7,502 bases of DNA, from the NCBI GenBank assembly GCA_021159425.1, contig JAGGRU010000251.1, forward strand, positions 1 to 7,502, in the 5' to 3' direction. The position numbers and the translations under genes were made by a program. Below are positions 1 through 4,635 of this stretch, piece by piece. Position 1 is the first letter of the stretch, and each line of letters begins with the position of its first letter. This DNA comes from Sulfurovum sp. GTDB lineage: Bacteria; Campylobacterota; Campylobacteria; Campylobacterales; Sulfurovaceae. The notes beneath the pieces are model-generated. The model had not been told where the DNA came from. It searched no databases and worked only from the letters and a program-made list of their open reading frames with translations.

Positions 1-99
1 CTTGGAAATATCAAAGCACACAACACAACTACATTCACGATCATCCCAACAGGTAAGAAATTGAATTCTTCAAACTGGAGCTTAAAAACTGAAAGGTAG
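1..99 (+). CDS. 3' end of an unidentified gene (partial, cut by window edge)
   Basis: Frame 1 stays open from the first base to a TAG at 97-99 and gives a 32-residue C-terminal tail that begins LGNIKAHNTT and ends WSLKTER. The tail is Thr- and Lys-rich with a short hydrophobic stretch (FTII). I do not recognise a family. Frames 2 and 3 are also open for the first 50 to 60 bases, so the frame choice rests on this being the longest and on the gap of 76 bases to the next gene, which begins with its own promoter. It could also be non-coding. Confidence 0.4.
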   Translation, partial: LGNIKAHNTTTFTIIPTGKKLNSSNWSLKTER

Positions 100-110
100 C
101 TTTTAAGTAT

Positions 111-130
111 TAATATTATAATATCTTATT
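111..130 (+). promoter_or_regulatory. Candidate promoter of the 210-residue exported protein gene
   Basis: A perfect TATAAT lies at 117-122 in a very AT-rich stretch, which predicts a transcript start near 129 and a 5' leader of about 46 bases. No convincing -35 hexamer is seen, as is usual for sigma-70 promoters of Campylobacterota. The leader holds a small GGAAG/CTTCC inverted repeat (142-146 with 154-158). The likely ribosome site is AAGGA at 164-168, seven bases ahead of the ATG at 176. Confidence 0.5.
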
Positions 131-175
131 ACAAAAAGACAGGAAGCAACTATCTTCCACTATAAGGATTTAAAA

Positions 176-808
176 ATGACAAAAACAGCTACAGTGTTGA
201 TCATGGCAGCATGTTTCACACTTCCCACTTTCGCAGCAGGTACATCCTGCCCCACTGCAGATTCAAGCTCTACAAATTCATGTACATCAAACGGAAGCAG
301 TAATACGACCTGCTCCTCTTCAACAGGTGCGAGTACATGCGATTCAAATAGCGGTACCAGTACTTGTTCATCAGGAACAAGTGGAAGCTCATGTTCTGCA
401 TCAGGCAGTTCTTCCTTTGATGCGGTAGAAGGAAAAAGTGTAGAGAGAAGCGAAGCTGCGGACAAAGCACTGCTTGATACAACAACCGGTAACCTGGAGC
501 AGAGCCGGAAGCTGTTGGATATGTCCAGCAATCTGCTTCATGCATCCAGAGGTATCGATGGTATGGAAGGGCTCGACAATGTTTATATTGACGCTATGCT
601 CCATCTTTCCGATGATATTGCTGTCATGTCCGAAAGAACAGCCAAAAGTGCAGACATAGTGATCGAAATGGATGATCAGAGTGATGAAGATCTGGAGCGA
701 GCCGTCACTGCCTCCGACATGATCCTTCGCAACAATACAAAGATCCAACAGAACTTGCTCGAAGCACAGAAAAACTTCAACGATATGCTTACAGCACTAA
801 ACCAATAA
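176..808 (+). CDS. Exported protein with Cys-punctuated Ser/Thr-rich repeat and helical C-terminal half
   Basis: A 210-residue protein of no family I recognise. Residues 1-21 form a signal peptide: Lys3, a hydrophobic core, and a plausible signal peptidase I site after TFA or FAA. Residues 22-80 are low-complexity Ser/Thr/Gly/Asn with cysteines at 25, 36, 46, 55, 64 and 73, so the spacing settles to exactly nine residues. Residues 82-210 are charged and rich in Ala, Leu, Asp, Glu and Met with no Pro or Cys, and should be helical, probably coiled-coil in parts. The mature protein is predicted to be periplasmic or at the cell surface. The six cysteines could form disulfides, bind a metal or cofactor, or cross-link the protein. 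Cys13 (MAAC) resembles a lipobox, but it sits in the middle of the hydrophobic core, so lipidation is unlikely. The gene is monocistronic by layout: a promoter lies ahead of it and the next gene is convergent. Long reading frames on the opposite strand here are shadows. Expression is likely; function is unknown. Confidence 0.85.
   Translation: MTKTATVLIMAACFTLPTFAAGTSCPTADSSSTNSCTSNGSSNTTCSSSTGASTCDSNSGTSTCSSGTSGSSCSASGSSSFDAVEGKSVERSEAADKALLDTTTGNLEQSRKLLDMSSNLLHASRGIDGMEGLDNVYIDAMLHLSDDIAVMSERTAKSADIVIEMDDQSDEDLERAVTASDMILRNNTKIQQNLLEAQKNFNDMLTALNQ
239..415 (+). repeat. Low-complexity Cys-x8 protein repeat within the exported protein gene
   Basis: This stretch encodes residues 22-80, almost only Ser, Thr, Gly, Asn, Ala and Cys. 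Cys codons recur at intervals of 11, 10, 9, 9 and 9 codons. The flanking codons vary (TGC and TGT for Cys; several Ser and Thr codons), so the periodicity is conserved at protein level and is not a recent DNA tandem duplication. Confidence 0.7.
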
Positions 809-822
809 AGCTTCGAGAAGTC

Positions 823-845
823 CGGGTAGCACTTTTTGTGCCCCG
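823..845. terminator. Hairpin between convergent genes, possible terminator
   Basis: CGGG and GCAC (separated by an unpaired TA) pair with GTGC and CCCG around a TTTTT loop. This gives eight base pairs of mostly G-C in AT-rich DNA, 14 bases past the stop of the + strand gene and 32 bases past the stop of the minus-strand gene. The place between two convergent gene ends suits a shared terminator, but no T-tract follows on either strand, so it is not a canonical intrinsic terminator. It could instead protect the mRNA 3' end. Confidence 0.35.
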
Positions 846-877
846 TAACCACTGCAGTATCTGACAAAAACTCTTTT

Positions 878-1138
878 TTACTCTTCAATACCATTTAAAA
901 CTTTTTGTTCATACCAGATCTGTCTTACATAATCTTCACACTCTTTTTTCTCTTCAGCACTCGGGTTTTCAACTGAATAACCATGTTTACTTAGACACTC
1001 TTTTGTTTTTTTAGGTAAATAAATTTTTTCAAAATCTTTTACCTGATGATCTCTGTATCCATCTTTTTGCATTGAAATAAATCCAATACCTAATAACAGA
1101 ACCAATAACAATACTACTATGATCTTCATTTTTTTCAT
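878..1138 (-). CDS. Small single-pass membrane-anchored or exported protein (86 residues)
   Basis: No recognised family. Residues 1-4 are basic (MKKM), residues 5-22 are a strongly hydrophobic helix (IIVVLLLVLLLGIGFISM), and the remaining 64 residues are soluble and charged, with two cysteines at 48 and 67. No lipobox or clear signal peptidase I site is visible, so an N-terminal anchor with a periplasmic domain is the simplest reading. AAGGA lies nine bases upstream of the chosen ATG; Met4 is an alternative start. It is the last gene of the minus-strand cluster, 74 bases after the CAP-domain gene, with a hairpin between them. Its plan (short basic start, one hydrophobic segment, small tail with two Cys) is like that of the 51-residue protein at the head of the cluster, though I see no clear sequence similarity. 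Confidence 0.75.
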   Translation of the reverse strand: MKKMKIIVVLLLVLLLGIGFISMQKDGYRDHQVKDFEKIYLPKKTKECLSKHGYSVENPSAEEKKECEDYVRQIWYEQKVLNGIEE

Positions 1139-1160
1139 TTAATAATTTCCTTGATAATTA

Positions 1161-1185
1161 AACCCTCTAGGTTAGTCAGAGGGTT
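1161..1185 (-). other. Hairpin between the CAP-domain gene and the 86-residue gene
   Basis: A perfect 8-bp inverted repeat, AACCCTCT (1161-1168) with AGAGGGTT (1178-1185), surrounds a 9-base loop. On the minus strand it is followed by TTAATTATC and then by the ribosome site of the 86-residue gene. The T-run is too weak for a strong terminator. It may partly terminate the upstream message, act as a processing boundary, or do nothing. Confidence 0.4.
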
Positions 1186-1212
1186 CAATATTATATCCAA
1201 ACCATTATCTCT

Positions 1213-2451
1213 TTACTTTATGATCAAGTCAACTGATTTTTTATCTGTGTCTACTGTGTACTTATTTACCAAATATTCATTTCTGGGAATAGTAACTGAA
1301 AGTGTATTTTGATCTACGCAGAAGATATGTAATTTATCTGTATAGCTGATACAATCCAATATATCTTTCTTGGATGCAGGCTCAAAATAGAGAGCTACTT
1401 TTTCTCCTCTTTTTACTTTCAGTGTTGTTTTTTTCTTTGTTATTTTATGCACTGTGCCTTTAGGCTTTTTTGTTGTGAACTTCCAACTTTTTTTTATTCT
1501 CTTTCCATCGGCTACAGCTTCAAATTTTACTTGATATGTCGTTCCGAACTCCAATCTTTTCAAAGGCATCAAAGCAAACTGCAACTTTGTCAAACGACGA
1601 TTAACATCACTCTTCTGTGTAAGTATTTTAACCTTTTTTATACGTTTGCCTTTTGCATCATAAAGACGAAATTTCTTCAACTTTACCTCTTTATAGAAGA
1701 GAGGATTGAATTGTACAGTCACAGGGTATCCACTCACTTTGTAGCCGGGGAGAGGATGAGGATTCTCGGTATAGAATACAGGTAAGACATTTTTAGCATT
1801 TGAATAAGGATAAAGCACTATCTTGGCATTCTTTCTTCTCACCTTTTCCTGTTTTTGTTCATAAAGATACCTGGGTATCAGCTTCTTGCTGTCCTTGCAC
1901 ATATTTTGAACATAATAGGTATTGTTTTCCATATTATAGGATCTTTTACATAGCTTAGTAATTTCAGTGGAACCTGTATTGTAGACAAAAGCAGAAGTCA
2001 CCCTTCTCTTTTTACCGCTAGAAGCAGTTCCTATCCCTATTTCATCATTCTCAAAATTCAAAAAGACAAAACGGTGATAAATAGCTGCTAAAAGTATATC
2101 GATGGAATGTTTATAATTCTTTGCATTTTCAGTCACATTTTCCATGACTGCTTTAGAAGCATACCCTGCTTTTAAAACTCTGTCTGAGGGTGTTTTCCCG
2201 GTATATCCCTTCCATCCTTTTTTCTCATAGTGGCCATTTTTCTGCTGTCTCACAAGATAGTTGGCATGGGATTTTGCGGCTCTGTTGAGTTTCCTGTTCG
2301 GCTTAAATTTTATGAGTCCGCTTTTTTGCCTGTGTGTGTTCAGATATTCCAAAGCACCTTGTGTCTCTTTTGCATAAAGTGGTATGACACACCATAGTAC
2401 AAGACTAAAGAGTAAGAGGTATTTAAATATTGTTTTTGTTCCTGTTACCAA
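1213..2451 (-). CDS. Secreted CAP-domain (SCP/PR-1, YkwD-like) protein with C-terminal beta-rich extension
   Basis: A 412-residue exported protein. Residues 1-27 are a signal peptide ending LYA before Lys28. Residues about 31-162 form a CAP domain of the bacterial YkwD type: ALEYLNTHRQKSGL, the AAKSHANYL helix with His62, GHYEKKG (His74, Glu76), SDRVLKAGY, EN at 104-105, and YHRFVFLNF followed by DEIGIG (His126). The two histidines and glutamates fit the usual CAP pocket. Residues about 225-330 look like an Ig-like beta domain ending in a WKFTT strand, and residues 335-412 form a further Lys-rich beta segment. The CAP domain is only about a third of the protein. CAP proteins are extracytoplasmic, and the biochemical role of bacterial members is mostly unknown, so no substrate is assigned. 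The start is TTG: it is the only start codon between the in-frame upstream stop and the end of the signal peptide, and AGAAGG lies six bases before it. It overlaps the end of the 51-residue gene by seven bases, which suggests translational coupling. Confidence 0.88.
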   Translation of the reverse strand: MVTGTKTIFKYLLLFSLVLWCVIPLYAKETQGALEYLNTHRQKSGLIKFKPNRKLNRAAKSHANYLVRQQKNGHYEKKGWKGYTGKTPSDRVLKAGYASKAVMENVTENAKNYKHSIDILLAAIYHRFVFLNFENDEIGIGTASSGKKRRVTSAFVYNTGSTEITKLCKRSYNMENNTYYVQNMCKDSKKLIPRYLYEQKQEKVRRKNAKIVLYPYSNAKNVLPVFYTENPHPLPGYKVSGYPVTVQFNPLFYKEVKLKKFRLYDAKGKRIKKVKILTQKSDVNRRLTKLQFALMPLKRLEFGTTYQVKFEAVADGKRIKKSWKFTTKKPKGTVHKITKKKTTLKVKRGEKVALYFEPASKKDILDCISYTDKLHIFCVDQNTLSVTIPRNEYLVNKYTVDTDKKSVDLIIK

Positions 2452-2600
2452 TCTATACCTTCTTTTGGTCCCAGATCTTTTTCATCATATTTTTCTTGTT
2501 TGCATCCATTGGGTTTGGATTCACAATACTTACTATACGTAACTATAGCAAGGAGAAGTAATATTGAAAATGAGATAAATAACAGTAATGGTTTATTCAT
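2445..2600 (-). CDS. Small single-pass membrane protein (51 residues) heading the CAP-domain operon
   Basis: This short frame reads ATG at 2600 to TAA at 2445-2447. It begins MNKPLLLFISFSILLLLAIV: a Lys followed by an unbroken hydrophobic helix of about 17 residues. A polar tail with Cys26 and Cys33 follows, ending KEGIDW. A membrane-anchored small protein facing the periplasm is the natural reading; no family is recognised. Its stop overlaps the TTG start of the CAP gene (GATTGGTAA holds both), and its last codons carry the CAP gene's AGAAGG ribosome site, a typical coupled-operon arrangement. Its own ribosome site is weak (TTAGAG). It is short enough to be missed by gene callers. Hydrophobicity and position, not homology, support it. 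Confidence 0.62.
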   Translation of the reverse strand: MNKPLLLFISFSILLLLAIVTYSKYCESKPNGCKQEKYDEKDLGPKEGIDW

Positions 2601-2659
2601 ACTCTAACTATAGCCAAATTTTTTTAGATATAATAAACTTTAATGTAAGAAGGACTTCC
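2601..2659. promoter_or_regulatory. Divergent promoter region between CAP operon and S41 protease gene
   Basis: Fifty-nine bases separate the two divergent starts. On the + strand TATAAT at 2629-2634 behind a run of seven Ts is a good -10 box, giving a transcript start near 2641 and a short leader with AAGGA at 2650-2654, five bases before the ATG. On the minus strand two -10 candidates are seen: TATTAT (complement of 2630-2635), which overlaps the + strand box almost exactly, and TATAGT (complement of 2607-2612), which would place the start at the ATG itself. No operator repeat was recognised. Confidence 0.5.
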
Positions 2660-3871
2660 ATGAAATATAAAATTTTAGCCCCTATTCTCCTCTCTTTATC
2701 CCTCTTTTTAAGCTCTTGTGGTTCATCTGGCTCAAGTGGAGGGTTTGGTACCCTTCCTGTAGAGAGTACAGAACCTTTCTCTTTGGCAGAAAAAGAGTTT
2801 GTACATCATTTGTTTCTAACAGAATACCTTTGGTATGATCAGGTAACATCCAATATAGATTATAATAATTTTTCTACACCTCAGTCACTGGTCGATGGAC
2901 TTAAAGTTACACCTCCCGATCAATGGAGTTTCAGTGTTACTCCGCAACAATATGAAGATGCTGCGAATCAAAGAACTGTAGGGTTTGGTTTTGCATATAC
3001 TCCTAATGACTTCAACATCGTTCTGGTGCGTATAGGCGCTCCTGCCTTTGGAAAACTTTTTAGAGGAGATAAGATTTTAGAGATCAATGGTGAAGCGGTA
3101 AATGACTCCCTTATTGCGAATGCAAGTCAAGCTGTAAATGTATCTACAACATTTACAGTGCTTAGGGGTTCAGATCAAGTTGATGTAGTGGTTGTACCAA
3201 GAGAATATACCTTCAAAGTTACTTTAGGAAATGTCATAAATGATCATGGAAGACAAGTCGGATATTTACGTTATGATGAGTTTACAGAAACCTCTGTAAA
3301 TGAATTTGAACAGGAATTCACTAAATTTAAAGCTGCAGGTATCTCTGAACTGGTCATAGACCTGCGCTACAATGGTGGTGGATCAGTTGATACAACCAGT
3401 GCCTTGATCGATAATATAAGTAATACACATGCAGGTCAAAGGCAAATGTATTTAGACTGGAACGCTAATTATAAAAGCCAAAACAGCAGCTATTATTTTG
3501 AAGATGCAGATATGCAGGATGGTAATGAATTAAATATGCAAAGAGTTGTCTTTCTTGTGACAAAAGATTCTGCCTCTGCAAGTGAAGCACTCATTTCTGC
3601 ACTGGTTCCTTATTTGGGAGCAGAGAATGTAGTGACTGTTGGAGATGCAACACATGGTAAACCTGTAGGTATGTCAGGTAAGAGTTATGGGAGTAATTAC
3701 TATTTTCTTATTAACTTTTTTGTAAATAACAATGCTGATAATACTAGCGGTTTTGAGGGAATTCCGGCGACATGTACAGCAGAAGATGATATAACACGTA
3801 AAATGGGTGATCCTGAAGAAATAATGCTTAAGACTGCACTGCATTATATTGATACAGGTTCCTGTTTATAA
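2660..3871 (+). CDS. S41-family (C-terminal processing type) protease, lipoprotein
   Basis: A 403-residue predicted lipoprotein serine protease. Residues 1-20 are a lipoprotein signal peptide with lipobox LSSC (Cys20), followed by a Gly/Ser linker. Residues about 40-105 form the N-terminal helical domain typical of this subfamily (YLWYDQV, DQWSF). A PDZ-like segment spans about 107-180 (VGFGF, GAPAFGKLFRGDKILEINGE). The S41 catalytic domain follows: GYLRYDEF, LVIDLRYNGGG (231-241), DSASASE (303-309) with Ser306 as likely nucleophile, and GKPVGM with Lys334 as the general base. The Gln found four residues after the Lys in CtpA/Tsp-type enzymes is Met338 here; GKPVGM is, to my knowledge, usual in this lipoprotein subfamily. 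Cys372 and Cys402 near the end may pair. The start at 2660 has AAGGA five bases upstream and puts the signal peptide at the N-terminus. An in-frame ATG at 2588 would add 24 residues before the signal peptide and overlap the divergent gene, so it is rejected. Likely role: processing or degrading envelope proteins; target unknown. Confidence 0.92.
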   Translation: MKYKILAPILLSLSLFLSSCGSSGSSGGFGTLPVESTEPFSLAEKEFVHHLFLTEYLWYDQVTSNIDYNNFSTPQSLVDGLKVTPPDQWSFSVTPQQYEDAANQRTVGFGFAYTPNDFNIVLVRIGAPAFGKLFRGDKILEINGEAVNDSLIANASQAVNVSTTFTVLRGSDQVDVVVVPREYTFKVTLGNVINDHGRQVGYLRYDEFTETSVNEFEQEFTKFKAAGISELVIDLRYNGGGSVDTTSALIDNISNTHAGQRQMYLDWNANYKSQNSSYYFEDADMQDGNELNMQRVVFLVTKDSASASEALISALVPYLGAENVVTVGDATHGKPVGMSGKSYGSNYYFLINFFVNNNADNTSGFEGIPATCTAEDDITRKMGDPEEIMLKTALHYIDTGSCL

Positions 3872-3885
3872 TGATTAAGAGTTTT

Positions 3886-3902
3886 GGGAGTATAATACTC
3901 CC
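3886..3902 (+). promoter_or_regulatory. Perfect palindrome containing TATAAT, touching the glycosylase start codon
   Basis: GGGAGTAT-A-ATACTCCC is a perfect inverted repeat with a one-base centre. Its last base is directly followed by the ATG at 3903. TATAAT sits at 3891-3896, so if it acts as a -10 box the transcript would begin at about 3903, giving a leaderless message. Read as RNA from an upstream promoter, the stem would bury GGGAG, the only Shine-Dalgarno-like sequence present, 12 bases from the ATG. It could also mark the end of the protease message, but no T-tract follows. Confidence 0.45.
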
Positions 3903-4562
3903 ATGAAAAACCTCAAAAATGCCCTCCTTTTAAAACAACTTTATAGACTTAAACAGTTAGGCTACAGTTACACCTCTGTAGTGCCTTTTCAAGAAGAAGA
4001 ACCAGACCTTACACTTCCAAATACGCTGGAAAAATTACAGAAACAGGCACTTGAATGTCATCTTTGCCTCTTAAGTAAAAGTCGTACACATGTTGTTTTT
4101 GGGGAAGGAGACCTGAATGCAGATCTAATGTTCATCGGTGAAGCCCCCGGTGCTACAGAAGACAGACTGGGTAAACCGTTTGTAGGACGTTCAGGTGAAT
4201 TGTTGACTAAAATGATAGAAAATGTACTGCATGTAAAAAGAGAAGAAGTATATATTACCAACATTGTTAAATGCAGACCGACTGACAACAGAGAGCCATC
4301 ACCGACAGAAGCACACACTTGTCAGCCCTACCTGTTAAAACAGATTGAACTTATTAGCCCAAAGATCATTATTGCGCTTGGAGCTACTGCTTATCATTAT
4401 CTCACCGGTGATGAAACAAACATCTCGAAAGTGCGTGGAACGATCCATAAACAGAATGGATATACACTTATTCCTACGTACCATCCAAGTTATTTACTTA
4501 GAAATCCCTCTGCCAAAAAAGATGTATTTGAAGATCTAAAGATGATCAAAGAGTTGATGTAA
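3903..4562 (+). CDS. Family 4 uracil-DNA glycosylase (4Fe-4S)
   Basis: A 219-residue DNA repair enzyme that removes uracil arising from cytosine deamination and starts base excision repair. Family 4 hallmarks are complete. Four Cys for the 4Fe-4S cluster lie at C52 and C55 (ECHLC) and at C124 and C140 (KCRPTDNR to HTCQPYL). The uracil-pocket motif GEAPGATED starts at 79, followed by GKPFVGRSG, and the HPSYLLR motif lies at 194-200. Older annotations call such proteins phage SPO1 DNA polymerase-related. The first 45 residues are an N-terminal extension (LLLKQLYRLKQLGY) ahead of the domain. The ATG at 3903 is the only ATG, GTG or TTG start available between the in-frame upstream stop (3876-3878) and residue 27; no well-spaced ribosome site precedes it. 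The gene lies 31 bases after the protease, so it may share that transcript or use the TATAAT at its own start. A functional link to the protease is unlikely. Confidence 0.95.
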   Translation: MKNLKNALLLKQLYRLKQLGYSYTSVVPFQEEEPDLTLPNTLEKLQKQALECHLCLLSKSRTHVVFGEGDLNADLMFIGEAPGATEDRLGKPFVGRSGELLTKMIENVLHVKREEVYITNIVKCRPTDNREPSPTEAHTCQPYLLKQIELISPKIIIALGATAYHYLTGDETNISKVRGTIHKQNGYTLIPTYHPSYLLRNPSAKKDVFEDLKMIKELM

Positions 4563-4589
4563 AACTTCTTCCATAAAACAAAAAGCACC

Positions 4590-4628
4590 ATTTAGGTATA
4601 ATCGCGACAATATAACATTCATGTAGGA
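4590..4628 (+). promoter_or_regulatory. valS promoter and ribosome binding site
   Basis: TATAAT at 4597-4602 is preceded by TTTAGG and followed by CGCG, a layout typical of Campylobacterota sigma-70 promoters, with no -35 hexamer in place. The predicted transcript start is near 4609, giving a leader of about 27 bases. TAGGA at 4624-4628 lies seven bases before the ATG. The leader is far too short for a T-box, and none is seen. Confidence 0.65.
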
Positions 4629-4635
4629 TAATACA

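Noticed and set aside
81..107. CTTAAAA/TTTTAAG inverted repeat over the stop of the first partial gene
   Set aside because: A 7-bp stem of almost only A-T pairs with a 13-base loop and no T-tract; expected by chance in such AT-rich DNA.
205..217. Possible lipobox (MAAC, Cys13) in the 210-residue protein
   Set aside because: The Cys lies in the middle of the hydrophobic core with more hydrophobic residues and a good signal peptidase I site after it; position -3 is Met and the signal would be too short.
160..748. Long minus-strand reading frames opposite the exported 210-residue protein
   Set aside because: They are shadows of its low-complexity Ser/Cys codons, overlap each other, lack sensible ribosome sites and show no recognisable features, while the + strand frame has promoter, ribosome site and signal peptide.
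2588..2659. In-frame upstream ATG that would extend the S41 protease by 24 residues
   Set aside because: The ATG at 2660 has AAGGA at good spacing and places the lipoprotein signal peptide at the N-terminus. The extension would bury the signal, run through the -10 box and overlap the divergent small gene.
4563..4635. T-box or other riboswitch ahead of valS
   Set aside because: The predicted leader is only about 27 bases and holds no stem-loop array or T-box consensus.
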